Below are positions 52,901 to 61,528 of a stretch of DNA of 64,000 nt, one piece after another. The notes beneath the pieces were generated by a model. That model did no database searches. It saw nothing but the letters and a program-made list of their open reading frames with translations, and was not told the origin of the DNA. The DNA comes from Cellulomonas sp. KH9 (GTDB lineage Bacteria > Actinomycetota > Actinomycetes > Actinomycetales > Cellulomonadaceae). Location: contig NZ_FOSE01000004.1 of the NCBI RefSeq assembly GCF_900114185.1, positions 1 through 64,000 of the forward strand. The letters are read 5' to 3'. Position 1 is the stretch's first letter. The number at the start of each line of letters is the position of its first letter. A program made the position numbers and the translations under genes.

Positions 52901-52935
52901 GACGCCGGGCCCTGGGGGACAGGGGGCCCGGCGTC
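52901..52935. terminator. bidirectional terminator hairpin
   Basis: GACGCCGGGCCC / GGGCCCGGCGTC, perfect 12-base arms with an 11-base loop, between the convergent second ilvD and the membrane-protein gene. Confidence 0.7.
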
Positions 52936-52949
52936 GAGGGGGAGCCGTG

Positions 52950-53936
52950 TCAGACGGTGCCGACGGGCTCCGGGGTGCGGACCGGGGTGCCGGCGCCGGG
53001 GAGCGCCGCGCGGTGGCCGGGGATGGAGTCCACCACGCGCCGGTAGGCGGGCAGGTCGGTCCACAGCTCGTCCCGCAGCGGGTCGAGCCGGCGGGTCCGC
53101 ACGCGGTGCACCTGGTAGACGAACACCGCGACGTTGGCCACGAGCGACAGCACGGAGACCGTCATGAGGGCCGCCGGGCTGTGCGACGACTGGACCGCGA
53201 ACGGGGAGTCGGAGACGAAGGCCGGGACGGCCATCGTGAACATCATCCAGAACGCCAGGGTGTGGGCGCGGTGCTGCAGCCACGCGCCACGACGCAGCCA
53301 GAACGCCGGGATGGTGCAGGACAGCAGGAGCGCGAGGCCCGCGTAGAAGGCGTGGTCGCCGACGCAGTTGTAGACGTAGGCGAAGTTCCACAGGTCGTAC
53401 GCCACGATCCAGAACCACAGCATGTCGGGCCAGATCATGTCCCGCGTCGTGTCACGGCTCACGTAGATGCCGACCCAGCCGCAGATGGTGACGATGTTGA
53501 GGATGCCGGCGATGCCGTTCATCACGTTCCACGGGCCCGGGACCATCATGACGCCGTCGACGACGCCCTGCTCCATGCCCGCGACCTGGAAGTCGCGGAT
53601 GACGGCCTCGAGGATGTTGATCGACAGGATCACCGGCGGGAACAGCAGGACCCACCGGTTGGCCGCGAGGCGCGGCACGTAGCGGATGGCCATGAAGCCG
53701 AGGCACCCGGCCAGCGCCGAGTAGACCTTGACCCAGTGGAACCAGGTGCCGGTCGACGAGCCCGCCCCGGCGGTGTGGGGCCACACGAAGACCGTGAGCA
53801 GCAGGGGCACGACGACGAACAGTGCGATGCCCGCGGTCCTGCTGCGCCGCGAGATCTCGTTGAGGCCGATGAGCGCGGCCAGCACGACGACGAACATCAG
53901 TGCCGACAGGGGCGTGATGTTCTCGAACAGGAACAT
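52950..53936 (-). CDS. multi-pass membrane protein, DUF5692-like
   Basis: The 328-residue integral membrane protein has about eight hydrophobic helices (for example ALMFVVVLAALIGL, GIALFVVVPLLLTVFVW, VLLFPPVILSINILEAVI, NVMNGIAGILNIVTICGWVGIYV) and a conserved-looking central region DMLWFWIVAYDLWNFAYVYNCVGDHAFYAG (key residues W, N, C, H). It probably belongs to the uncharacterised family DUF5692; that label is from memory. GAGGAGA precedes the ATG. It lies 26 bases downstream of a TetR gene on the same strand, so it is likely that repressor's main target. Confidence 0.75.
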   Translation of the reverse strand: MFLFENITPLSALMFVVVLAALIGLNEISRRSRTAGIALFVVVPLLLTVFVWPHTAGAGSSTGTWFHWVKVYSALAGCLGFMAIRYVPRLAANRWVLLFPPVILSINILEAVIRDFQVAGMEQGVVDGVMMVPGPWNVMNGIAGILNIVTICGWVGIYVSRDTTRDMIWPDMLWFWIVAYDLWNFAYVYNCVGDHAFYAGLALLLSCTIPAFWLRRGAWLQHRAHTLAFWMMFTMAVPAFVSDSPFAVQSSHSPAALMTVSVLSLVANVAVFVYQVHRVRTRRLDPLRDELWTDLPAYRRVVDSIPGHRAALPGAGTPVRTPEPVGTV

Positions 53937-53962
53937 GTCTCTCCTCGGTCGAGGCCCTGTCG

Positions 53963-54562
53963 TCAGCCGGCGGCAGGGTCGGGGGTGGCCAGCCGCAGCG
54001 TCTGCCGCACGATCGTGGCGAGCACGTCGTCCGGTGTTCCCGGCTGGGAGCGGACCAGCGCCACGAGCCCGTGCACGAGGACGACGAACGTCTCGCGCAC
54101 GTGCGCGATCTCGATGGCGTGCCGGGCCGCGTAGGCGGGGATGGTGGTCTCCTCGAGGGTGTCGACCACCGCCTCGATCGCGCGGTCGAGGTACTGCTGG
54201 GACGTCGCGACGTCGTCGAACCGGGGCGCCGCGGGTGTGCCCTCGGGGCGCACGTGGCGCCGCACGAGGGCGATGGCTCCGAGGACGGCCCCGTCGATGT
54301 CGCCGGGGCGCCGGGCGGCGTCCCACCGGCGCACGTCGGCCGCGAAGTCGGCGATGGACGCGTCCACGACCTGCTCGACGAGCGTGTCCATGTCGCCGAC
54401 GTAGTGGTAGACGAGGCCGCGCGTGACGCCGACGCGGTCGGCGACCTGCTGGAAGGTCGTCGCGCGCACGCCCTGCTCGGCGAACAGGGCACGTGCGGCG
54501 CGCACGATCTCCTCGTGCCGGACCGCGGGCGGCTTGACGCTGCGGCGGTTGTCCTTCGTCAT
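53963..54562 (-). CDS. TetR-family repressor
   Basis: The 199-residue protein has an N-terminal TetR HTH (about 15-62: HEEIVRAARALFAEQGV, RATTFQQVADRVGVTRGLVYHYVGDMDTLVEQV) and a helical C-terminal ligand domain with no family signature. A 23-bp operator-like palindrome overlaps its promoter immediately upstream, so it is probably autoregulated and controls the membrane protein that follows, perhaps also the divergent alpha-glucosidase. The ATG at 54562 lies six bases after TAGTGT, a leaderless arrangement; GGAGG is only one base from the ATG. Confidence 0.92.
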   Translation of the reverse strand: MTKDNRRSVKPPAVRHEEIVRAARALFAEQGVRATTFQQVADRVGVTRGLVYHYVGDMDTLVEQVVDASIADFAADVRRWDAARRPGDIDGAVLGAIALVRRHVRPEGTPAAPRFDDVATSQQYLDRAIEAVVDTLEETTIPAYAARHAIEIAHVRETFVVLVHGLVALVRSQPGTPDDVLATIVRQTLRLATPDPAAG

Positions 54563-54568
54563 GCCTCC

Positions 54569-54593
54569 ACACTATTGACACTTCGTCAATAGT
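54569..54593. promoter_or_regulatory. TetR operator overlapping a leaderless promoter
   Basis: ACTATTGAC (54571-54579) and GTCAATAGT (54585-54593) are perfect 9-base arms around ACTTC. On the minus strand the -10 TAGTGT (54574-54569) is embedded in the left arm, six bases before the tetR start. Repressor binding would block this promoter directly. Confidence 0.75.
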
Positions 54594-54630
54594 CGATGGG
54601 TCGGAGGTCCCGGTGAGACGTGCGGGCTGC

Positions 54631-54647
54631 ACCGTGCACTGCACGGT
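54631..54647. promoter_or_regulatory. 17-bp palindrome upstream of the alpha-glucosidase
   Basis: ACCGTGCACTGCACGGT has perfect 8-base arms around one central base, 83 bases before the alpha-glucosidase start. A candidate operator; no cognate regulator is identified. Confidence 0.4.
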
Positions 54648-54730
54648 CCGCCGGACGGGCGTCACACGCGGCGGGGTCGCGCGATCCGTGCGACGGTCGG
54701 AGGGACCCCCAGCGAAGGAGAGCGGCACCC

Positions 54731-56470
54731 ATGACCTTCACCGTCGACGACGCCCCCTGGTGGACCGGCGCCGTGGTCTACCAGATCTACCCGCGGTCCT
54801 TCCAGGACTCGGACGGTGACGGCATCGGCGACCTGCGGGGCGTGCTGCAGCGCGTCGACCACCTGGCCGAGCTGGGCGTCGACGTCGTGTGGTTCTCGCC
54901 GGTCTACCGCAGCCCGCAGGACGACAACGGCTACGACATCAGCGACTACCAGGACGTCGACCCCCTGTTCGGCACGCTGGAGGACCTCGACGAGGTGGTC
55001 GCGGCCCTGCACGCCCGGGGCATCAAGGTCGTCATGGACCTGGTGGTCAACCACACGAGCGACGAGCACCCGTGGTTCGTGGAGTCGCGGTCGTCCACCG
55101 ACAACCCCAGGCGCGACTGGTACTGGTGGCGTCCGGCCCGTCCCGGCATGCAGCCGGGCACGCCCGGAGCCGAGCCGACCAACTGGGGCTCGTTCTTCTC
55201 CGGACCCACCTGGGAGTACGACGAGGCGACGGGCGAGTACTACCTCCACCTGTTCAGCCGCAAGCAGCCCGACCTCAACTGGGAGAACCCGCAGGTCCGC
55301 CAGGCGGTCTACGCGATGATGCGCTGGTGGCTGGACCGGGGGGTCGACGGCTTCCGCATGGACGTCATCAACCTCATCTCCAAGGTGGTGGACGAGGACG
55401 GCACCCTGGCCGACGGGCCGGCCACGACCGGGGCGCTCGGCGACGGGTCCGGCCAGTACATGCACGGTCCGCGTCTCCACGAGTACCTGCAGGAGATGCA
55501 CCACGAGGTCTTCGACGGACGTCGTGACGGCCTGCTGCTGGTGGGGGAGACGCCGGGGGCCACGGTGCACGACGGCGCCCTGTTCACCGACCCCGCGCGG
55601 CGCGAGCTCGACATGGTGTTCACGTTCGAGCACGTCGGGCTGGACCACGGGCCCGGCGGCAAGTTCGACCCCCGGCCGCTGGACCTGCGCGACCTCAAGG
55701 CCGTGCTGGGGCGTTGGCAGGCGGGGCTCGCCGACGTCGGCTGGAACGCCCTGTACTGGGACAACCACGACCAGCCGCGGATCGTGTCGCGGTTCGGCGA
55801 CGACGACGCGTACCGCCGCGAGTCGGCGACGATGCTGGCCACCGTGCTGCACCTGCACCGCGGCACGCCGTACGTCTACCAGGGCGAGGAGCTCGGGATG
55901 ACGAACGCGCACCTCACCTCGCTCGACGACTACCGGGACATCGAGGCGCTCCGGTACGTGCAGGAGGCCCGCGAGCTGGGCAGCGCGAGCGACGACCAGC
56001 TGCTGGCCGGGCTGGCGGCGATGAGCCGCGACAACGCGCGCACCCCGGTCCAGTGGGACGCGTCGCCGCAGGCCGGCTTCACGACCGGGGAGCCGTGGCT
56101 GCCCGTCAACCCGAACCACCGGCACGTCAACGCCGAGGCGGAGCGCGCCGACCCCTCGTCGGTCTTCCACCACTACCGCCGGCTGATCGCGCTGCGGCAC
56201 GAGGACGCGACGGTCCGGCTCGGCGACTTCACGATGCTGCTCCCGGACCACCCGCACGTGTACGCGTTCACGCGCGCGCTCGACGGGGACGCCCTGCTCG
56301 TCCTGGGGAACTTCACGGGCGAGGAGCAGACGGTGGACGTCGACGGGCTCTGGGACGGCGCCGAGGTGGTGCTGGGGAACGTCGCCGAGCCGGCCGTGCC
56401 CCGAGACGGCCGCGTGCGGCTGGCGCCGTGGGAGGGCGTCGTCCTGCGTCGCGCTGCTGCGTCCGGGTGA
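54731..56470 (+). CDS. alpha-glucosidase/oligo-1,6-glucosidase (GH13)
   Basis: The 579-residue cytoplasmic enzyme hydrolyses alpha-glucosides such as maltose, isomaltose or sucrose. Signatures: WWTGAVVYQIYPRSFQDSDGDGIGDLRG, DVVWFSPVYRSPQDDNGYDISDY, MDLVVNHTSDEHPWF, GVDGFRMDVINLISK with nucleophile Asp211, LLLVGETPG with acid/base Glu273 and YWDNHDQPRIVSRFG. The Val after the region II Asp position and GETPG context are like GH13_17/23/31 alpha-glucosidases; exact specificity is open. AAGGAGA lies about ten bases before the ATG. It is divergent from the TetR gene. Confidence 0.93.
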   Translation: MTFTVDDAPWWTGAVVYQIYPRSFQDSDGDGIGDLRGVLQRVDHLAELGVDVVWFSPVYRSPQDDNGYDISDYQDVDPLFGTLEDLDEVVAALHARGIKVVMDLVVNHTSDEHPWFVESRSSTDNPRRDWYWWRPARPGMQPGTPGAEPTNWGSFFSGPTWEYDEATGEYYLHLFSRKQPDLNWENPQVRQAVYAMMRWWLDRGVDGFRMDVINLISKVVDEDGTLADGPATTGALGDGSGQYMHGPRLHEYLQEMHHEVFDGRRDGLLLVGETPGATVHDGALFTDPARRELDMVFTFEHVGLDHGPGGKFDPRPLDLRDLKAVLGRWQAGLADVGWNALYWDNHDQPRIVSRFGDDDAYRRESATMLATVLHLHRGTPYVYQGEELGMTNAHLTSLDDYRDIEALRYVQEARELGSASDDQLLAGLAAMSRDNARTPVQWDASPQAGFTTGEPWLPVNPNHRHVNAEAERADPSSVFHHYRRLIALRHEDATVRLGDFTMLLPDHPHVYAFTRALDGDALLVLGNFTGEEQTVDVDGLWDGAEVVLGNVAEPAVPRDGRVRLAPWEGVVLRRAAASG

Positions 56471-56499
56471 CCGGTGCGGGCGCCCGGTAGCCGACCTGC

Positions 56500-56505
56500 T
56501 ACCGT
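56500..56505 (+). promoter_or_regulatory. -10 box of the first lipoprotein/OmpA cassette
   Basis: TACCGT, eight bases before the GTG at 56514. No Shine-Dalgarno sequence is visible. Confidence 0.45.
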
Positions 56506-56513
56506 CACGACCC

Positions 56514-57077
56514 GTGCGAAACGGGACGAAGAGCGCAGGTGGGCCCCGCGGGGTGCTGGTCGGGGCGGCGCTCGTCGCGGCCGTGGCCCTGGCGGGGTGC
56601 ACCGGGGACGACGCCCCGGCTCCGACGGCGGGCCCCACCGGGTCGACCGCGGGCCTGGTGTCGGTCGGTGACGGCGAGGCGGTCGTCGAGTTCACCGCAC
56701 CCGGCACGTACAGCTACGGGGGCGACGTCCGCGTCGCCGTGCAGCCCTTGACGGTGGAGGGACGCACGATGGAGCTGCGGGTCACCCTCACGCCCCTGGG
56801 CGGTGACGACGAGGCCGACGACGACAGGATCTCGGTCTTCGCCATGCTCGACGGCTCGCCCGTGCTCAGCGACATCGAGCGGCTCACCCAGTACAAGGTG
56901 ATCGGGATCCCGAACGACACGATGGAGACGGACCCCGTGGCCGCCCAGACCGTCGTCGACCAGCCGGTGCTCTACCAGGCGTGGTTCCCGGCCCCCGACG
57001 AGGACGTCGACGTGCTCGACCTCGTCCTGCACCCGTCGTGGCCGACGGTCACCGACCTCCCGGTGACGCGAGGATGA
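56514..57077 (+). CDS. lipoprotein of a duplicated lipoprotein/OmpA pair (copy 1)
   Basis: No named family is recognised. The 187-residue protein has a signal with lipobox VALAGC (Cys29), a short Pro/Thr linker and one beta-rich domain (about 52-187): EAVVEFTAPGTYSYGGDVRVAV, MELRVTLTPLGGDD, VFAMLDGSPVLSDIERLTQY, VLYQAWFPAPDEDVDVLDLVLHPSW, ending DLPVTRG. It is paralogous to the gene at 62515, and the same domain pattern appears at the C terminus of the OmpA-type partner encoded next. The partner gene overlaps its stop (ATGA). It probably acts on the outer face of the membrane. Confidence 0.83.
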   Translation: MRNGTKSAGGPRGVLVGAALVAAVALAGCTGDDAPAPTAGPTGSTAGLVSVGDGEAVVEFTAPGTYSYGGDVRVAVQPLTVEGRTMELRVTLTPLGGDDEADDDRISVFAMLDGSPVLSDIERLTQYKVIGIPNDTMETDPVAAQTVVDQPVLYQAWFPAPDEDVDVLDLVLHPSWPTVTDLPVTRG

Positions 57078-58168
57078 GCGTGCGCCGCGCGGGTCTCGTG
57101 GTGCCCGTCGTCGCGGTGCTGCTCACCGCCGCCACCCCGGCGTCGGCGCCGGTGCTCACCGTCGACGACTTCCCCGCCGTGACGCAGGACGCGCTCGAGC
57201 GGGCCGTCGTCCGGCTCTCGGACGAGAGCCTGGACAAGGCGGTCCTGGACTTCTCCGAGGACGCGCGGATCCGCCCCCTCGCCGGGACCGAGACGCAGGG
57301 CGAGCAGACCGTCGTCACGCTCGCCACCGACATCCTCTTCGCCGTCGACGACGCCACCGTCCCGCCGAGCGCGACCGACGAGATCGCCGCCCTGCTCGCG
57401 GACGTGCCGGACGGGGCGGCGCTCGCGGTCGAGGGTCACACCGACTCCGTCGCGTCCGACGCGCACAACCAGGACCTCTCGGACCGGCGGGCCACCGCGG
57501 TCGCCGACGTGGTGCGCACCGCGCGCCCGGACCTGGCCGTCACCGCGACGGGGTACGGCGAGACCCGGCTCAAGGTGGAGGAGAGCGGCGACGACGTCGC
57601 CGAGGACCGCGCGCAGAACCGCCGGGTCGAGCTGCGGTACGACGCCGTGGCAGCGGCCCCGAGCCCCACCGCGCTCGCCACGCCCACCCCGCTGGTCCCC
57701 GCGCCGTCACGCACCGGCACCACCCCCGCTGTCCGGGGGCCGGCCGCCGAGGCGACGGCCGTCGCGCAGACCCGGGTCCCCGCTCCGGGGTACCCGGGGC
57801 TCGACCTGGTCGTGGGCGTCGAGGACGTCCGCGTGCGGGGGGCCGTCACCGAGCTGTCGCTCCTCGTCGAGCTCGCGGGTCCGGGCGTCGCCGCGATCGA
57901 CAGGCCGGGGCTGTTCGGTGCGCTCGACCAGACGTCGTGGGACGTGACCCTCGTCGACCGCGCCGGGCTCCTCCAGTACCCCGCGCTGACCCTCGTGTGG
58001 GGCGTCATCGAGTGGGAGGGCGAGGGGGACGTCGTCAGCTCCGACATCTCCTCCGTCCACCGGTTCGTCGTCACCTTCCCGCGCCTGCTCGCGGAGGAGG
58101 GGACCGTGGACGTCGTCCTCGACCCCGCCCTGCCGGTGATCGCGGACGTCCCCGTCACACGCGAGTGA
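57074..58168 (+). CDS. secreted OmpA-domain protein of a duplicated pair (copy 1)
   Basis: The 364-residue protein has a Sec-type signal (VRRAGLVVPVVAVLLTAATPASA), an N-terminal segment, an OmpA/MotB peptidoglycan-binding domain at about 78-190 (VTLATDILFAVDDATVPPSATDEIAALLADVPD; LAVEGHTDSVASDAHNQDLSDRRATAVADVV; GYGETR; QNRRVELRY), a Pro/Thr linker (195-240) and a C-terminal domain (241-364: VVGVEDVRVRGAVTELSLLVEL ... VDVVLDPALPVIADVPVTRE) similar to the lipoprotein domain. It likely anchors to the cell wall beside its lipoprotein partner. Translation is coupled by ATGA overlap. Biological role unknown. Confidence 0.86.
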   Translation: MSVRRAGLVVPVVAVLLTAATPASAPVLTVDDFPAVTQDALERAVVRLSDESLDKAVLDFSEDARIRPLAGTETQGEQTVVTLATDILFAVDDATVPPSATDEIAALLADVPDGAALAVEGHTDSVASDAHNQDLSDRRATAVADVVRTARPDLAVTATGYGETRLKVEESGDDVAEDRAQNRRVELRYDAVAAAPSPTALATPTPLVPAPSRTGTTPAVRGPAAEATAVAQTRVPAPGYPGLDLVVGVEDVRVRGAVTELSLLVELAGPGVAAIDRPGLFGALDQTSWDVTLVDRAGLLQYPALTLVWGVIEWEGEGDVVSSDISSVHRFVVTFPRLLAEEGTVDVVLDPALPVIADVPVTRE

Positions 58169-58228
58169 GCGCGTCCGGCCCCCGGGACGCACCGGCGCGC
58201 ACCGGGCGATCTCGGGCAGAGTGACCCG

Positions 58229-58810
58229 ATGGCACAGGTGCACGAGCAGATCACCGACCGGATGCGCGCCTGGCTGCTGGCGCAGCACGTGTTCTTCGTC
58301 GCGACCGCGCCGAGCGGGCCCGACGGGCACGTCAACGTGTCGCCCAAGGGCGTCGGCGGCACGTTCGCGGTGCTCGACGACCGCACGGTCGCGTACCTCG
58401 ACCTCACCGCTTCGGGGTCGGAGACCATCGCGCACCTGCGCCAGAACGGCCGCATCACGCTGATGTTCTGCGCGTTCGACGGCCCGCCGGACATCGTGCG
58501 GCTGCACGGCCGCGGCCGGTTCGTCACGCTGTACGACGAGGGGTTCGACGACCTGCTCGCGCGGTTCGACGGCGGGCTGGACGAGTCGCGCGGGGTGCGC
58601 GCCGTCGTCGTGGTGGACGTCGACCGCGTCTCCGACTCGTGCGGGTACGGCGTGCCCCTCATGGACTACCGGGGCGAGCGCGACCTGCTGCCGCCGTACA
58701 TGGCCCGCAAGGGCGCCGACGGGCGCGCGGCGTACCGCCGGCTGAAGAACCGCACCAGCATCGACGGGCTGCCGGCGTTCGACATGGACCCGGAGCCGGA
58801 CCTGGCCTGA
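58229..58810 (+). CDS. pyridoxamine 5'-phosphate oxidase-family protein
   Basis: The 193-residue protein has the split-barrel flavin/F420-binding pattern: MRAWLLAQHVFFVATAPSGPDGHVNVSPKG, VAYLDLTASGSETIAHLRQNGRITLMFCAFDGPPDIVRLHGRG, and SDSCGYGVPLMDYRGERD. Members bind FMN or F420 and many reduce or protect small molecules; the substrate is unknown. The N-terminal NVSPKG motif is typical of the subfamily of general stress or pnpox-like proteins. The ATG follows CAGAGT by six bases, a weak leaderless pattern. Confidence 0.88.
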   Translation: MAQVHEQITDRMRAWLLAQHVFFVATAPSGPDGHVNVSPKGVGGTFAVLDDRTVAYLDLTASGSETIAHLRQNGRITLMFCAFDGPPDIVRLHGRGRFVTLYDEGFDDLLARFDGGLDESRGVRAVVVVDVDRVSDSCGYGVPLMDYRGERDLLPPYMARKGADGRAAYRRLKNRTSIDGLPAFDMDPEPDLA

Positions 58811-58837
58811 CCCTCGCCGACCCGCCCGCGCGCCGGG

Positions 58838-59860
58838 TCAGCGTGCCAACCGCTCGACGACGGCCCCGAAGACGCCGGGCAGGCGCCGCGCCGTCGGCAC
58901 GAGCGCCCCGCGCAGCGGCGACGACGCCCACGCGACCAGGCCCGACGTCAGCACCCGGTAGTCACGGGTCGCCGCCCACCAGGCGCGCTCGTACCCCGCG
59001 GGGTCGTCCAGCGTCGCGACGGCCGCGCGCGCCTGCGCGAACCCCACGCGCAGGCCCTCGCCGGTGAGGGCGTCGACGTAGCCCGACGCGTCGCCGACCA
59101 GCCGGACCGGTCCGGCCGTGCGGCGCGTGCTGCGCTGCCGCAGCGGGCCCGCCCCCCGGACGGGGCCGGCGGTCGCACCGTCGAGCCGCTCGGCGAGCTC
59201 GGGCAGCGCGGCGAGCGCCGCGGTCAGGTCCGCCCCGCGCGGCCCCAGCAGCGCCACCCCGACGAGGTCCGGCGCCACGGGCGTCACGTACGCCTCCGCC
59301 ACGGGCGACCAGTGCACCTCCACCAGGTCGGTCCACGGCGCGAGCCGGTAGTGCCGACGCAGCCCGTACCGGCGGCGGCCGGGGCGTGCCGTCGCCGGCG
59401 CCTCCAGGCCGAGGCGCCGCCGCACCGTCGAGTGCAGGCCGTCGCACGCGAGCAGGTACCGCGCCGAGACGCCGCCGGCGACGACGCCCCCGGGCACGGT
59501 GCGGACGTCCTCCACGCGCCGCGCGACCGTCACCGCACCCAGGTCGGCAGCGCGCTCGCGCAGGGCGTCGTGCAACGTCGTGCGACGCACGCCGCGCCCG
59601 GCCGTGCCGCGGAACCGGTGGTCGACGTGCCCGGCGGGGGAGCGGTAGCTGATGCCGGTGATCGGGTGCCCCGCGGGGTCGACGTCCCACTCCCGCAGCA
59701 GCGCCATCGCACCGGGCATGAGGCCCTCGCCGCACGCCTTGTCGACGGTCCCCGGGCGGGGCTCGACGACGACGACGTCGAGCCCGTGGCGCCGCGCCTC
59801 GATCGCCGCCGCCAGCCCCACCGGGCCGCCGCCGACGACGAGGACGTCGGTGTCGGCCAC
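58838..59860 (-). CDS. FAD-dependent oxidoreductase of the phenolic-lipid cluster
   Basis: The 340-residue flavoprotein has the FAD motif VLVVGGGPVGLAAAIEARRHGLDVVVVEPRPG, DKACGEGLMPGAMALL (geranylgeranyl-reductase-like CGEG), ACDGLHSTVRRRLGL (DG motif) and VRLVGDASGYVDALTGEGL (GD motif binding ribityl). It is the third gene of an apparent operon PKS-methyltransferase-oxidoreductase and in that position resembles SrsC, the flavin hydroxylase of Streptomyces griseus phenolic-lipid synthesis. Role in oxidising the resorcinol ring is an inference; a reductase acting on a prenyl chain is an alternative. The GTG start lies three bases after the methyltransferase stop. Confidence 0.86.
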   Translation of the reverse strand: MADTDVLVVGGGPVGLAAAIEARRHGLDVVVVEPRPGTVDKACGEGLMPGAMALLREWDVDPAGHPITGISYRSPAGHVDHRFRGTAGRGVRRTTLHDALRERAADLGAVTVARRVEDVRTVPGGVVAGGVSARYLLACDGLHSTVRRRLGLEAPATARPGRRRYGLRRHYRLAPWTDLVEVHWSPVAEAYVTPVAPDLVGVALLGPRGADLTAALAALPELAERLDGATAGPVRGAGPLRQRSTRRTAGPVRLVGDASGYVDALTGEGLRVGFAQARAAVATLDDPAGYERAWWAATRDYRVLTSGLVAWASSPLRGALVPTARRLPGVFGAVVERLAR

Positions 59861-59863
59861 GTG

Positions 59864-60388
59864 TCAGGCGGTCACGGTCGCCGCCTGCAGCGCGCGCTCC
59901 TCCGCCGGGATGCGGAAGCGCAGCAGGAGGACGGCGTTGAGCACCGTGAACACCAGGGCCGTGACCCATGCGGTGTGGACGAGCGGCAACGCGATGCCCT
60001 CGACGACGACCGCCACGTAGTTGGGGTGCCGGAACCAGCGGTACGGGCCGCGGTCCACCAGGGACAGGCCCGGGACCACGATGACGCGGGTGTTCCAGCG
60101 CGGCCCGAGCGTCGCGATGCACCACCAGCGCAGCGCCTGGCTGGCGACGACCAGCGCGAGGGCCGGCCAGCCGAGCCACGGCAGGAACGGCCGGTCGGCC
60201 ACGAGCACCTCGACCACGCACGCGACGAGCAGCGCCGTGTGCAGGGCGACCATCGCCGGGAAGTGTCCCAGCCCGCTCTCGACGCCGCCGCGCTCGATCG
60301 ACCACCGCGCGTTGCGCTGCGAGACCACGAGCTCGAGGAGACGTTCCACGGCCGTCAGGCCGACGACCACGAAGTAGAGGGTGAGCAC
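59864..60388 (-). CDS. ICMT-family membrane methyltransferase
   Basis: The 174-residue membrane protein has four to five hydrophobic helices and the isoprenylcysteine carboxyl methyltransferase core: LGPRWNTRVIVVPGLSLVDRGPYRWFRHPNYVAVVVEGIALPLV (key residues GPYRWFRHPNY, E). N-terminal ERLLELVVSQRNARW is also typical. In actinobacteria such genes follow type III PKS genes (SrsB-like) and O-methylate the lipid resorcinol. The GTG at 60388 lies four bases after the PKS stop; the longer frame overlaps the PKS. Confidence 0.88.
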   Translation of the reverse strand: MLTLYFVVVGLTAVERLLELVVSQRNARWSIERGGVESGLGHFPAMVALHTALLVACVVEVLVADRPFLPWLGWPALALVVASQALRWWCIATLGPRWNTRVIVVPGLSLVDRGPYRWFRHPNYVAVVVEGIALPLVHTAWVTALVFTVLNAVLLLRFRIPAEERALQAATVTA

Positions 60389-60392
60389 GTCG

Positions 60393-61472
60393 TCAGCCTT
60401 CCGTCGAGGACCATCGCAGGAGCACCGTCTCGGCACTCACACCGGGACCGAACGACACCAGCACACCCGCCGACCCGGGCGGGGCGCCGTCGCGCAGCGT
60501 GCGGTCGAGCACGTCCAGCACCGACGCGGACGACAGGTTGCCGACCGCGGCCAGGGACGCGCGGCTGGCGTCGAGCGCCTCGGGCGCCAGGCCCAGCGCG
60601 TCGCCCACCGCGTCGAGGATGCGCGGCCCGCCCGCGTGCACGACCCAGCGCGTCACGTCGTCGACCTTCAGGCCGTGGGCCGCGAGCAGGCCCTCCACGT
60701 CCGCGCCGACCTCCGTGCGGATGACGTCCGGCAGCGCGGACGACAGCACGATGCGGAATCCCGACGACCCGATCTGCCAGCCGAGCGCACCCTCCGTGCC
60801 GGCGTACAGGCGGCTGCGGGTCGCCACGACCTGCGGTCCGGCGGCCGTCGGGGCGGCGGGGTGCGCCTCGCCGACGACCACGGCGGCGGCTGCGCCGTCG
60901 CCGAACAGGCCGCTCGCGACGAGCGACGCGGGGCCGCGGTCGCCGTGCTGCAGCGTCAGGGAGCACAGCTCGAGGCACACGAGCAGCGCGGTGTCGTGCG
61001 GGTGGCCCGCGAGGTAGTCGTGGACGCGGGCGAGGCCCGCGGCGCCGCCGCCGCAGCCCCAGCCGAACGACGGCATCCGGCGGACGTCGGTCCGCATGCC
61101 GAGCCGCCGGACGAGCGACACGTCCACGGACGGCGCGCCGATACCCGTCACGGACGTGAACAGGATGAGGTCGACCTCGTGCGCGGCGACGCCCGCGCGG
61201 GCGAGCGCGTCGGCGGCCGCACGCTCGGCGAGGTCGGTGCCGACACGCAGGTACAGGTCGTTCGCGTGGCCGAAGTCGCGGATCCCGGCGTACTCCTCCG
61301 GGGCCAGCGCCAGGTGCCGCGTCGCGACGCCGCTCGCCGCGTGCACGCGCCGCAGCAGGCGGGCGGCGGCCGCGTCCGAGCCCGTGACCAGCGGGGCGAC
61401 GATCTCGCTGATCGTGCCCTGGTCGTGCGCCGGTCCCGGCAGAGCGGGGGCGACGGCCACGACACGCGACAT
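60393..61472 (-). CDS. type III polyketide synthase (alkylresorcinol/alkylpyrone type)
   Basis: The 359-residue chalcone-synthase-fold enzyme condenses an acyl starter with malonyl-CoA units. The catalytic triad is intact: Cys140 in PSFGWGCGGGAAGLARV, His279 in RWVVHAGGPRILDAV and Asn312 in GNLSSASVLDVL. Other markers: VDLILFTSVTGIGAPSVDVSL, LFGDGAAAAVVV and GVLVSFGPGVSAETVLLRW. With the downstream methyltransferase and flavin oxidoreductase it matches the srsABC gene order of phenolic lipid synthesis in Streptomyces griseus. The ATG at 61472 follows CACGAT by seven bases. It is divergent from the prenyltransferase. Confidence 0.93.
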   Translation of the reverse strand: MSRVVAVAPALPGPAHDQGTISEIVAPLVTGSDAAAARLLRRVHAASGVATRHLALAPEEYAGIRDFGHANDLYLRVGTDLAERAAADALARAGVAAHEVDLILFTSVTGIGAPSVDVSLVRRLGMRTDVRRMPSFGWGCGGGAAGLARVHDYLAGHPHDTALLVCLELCSLTLQHGDRGPASLVASGLFGDGAAAAVVVGEAHPAAPTAAGPQVVATRSRLYAGTEGALGWQIGSSGFRIVLSSALPDVIRTEVGADVEGLLAAHGLKVDDVTRWVVHAGGPRILDAVGDALGLAPEALDASRASLAAVGNLSSASVLDVLDRTLRDGAPPGSAGVLVSFGPGVSAETVLLRWSSTEG

Positions 61473-61516
61473 GTCCGGAATCGTGCCACGCCCTCCGGCC
61501 GACGGCGCGGGGAGGC

Positions 61517-61522
61517 TACCGT
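61517..61522 (+). promoter_or_regulatory. -10 box of the prenyltransferase gene
   Basis: TACCGT, six bases before the GTG at 61529; the PKS start lies 57 bases away in the other direction, so the two promoters share one short control region. Confidence 0.55.
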
Positions 61523-61528
61523 CGCCCC

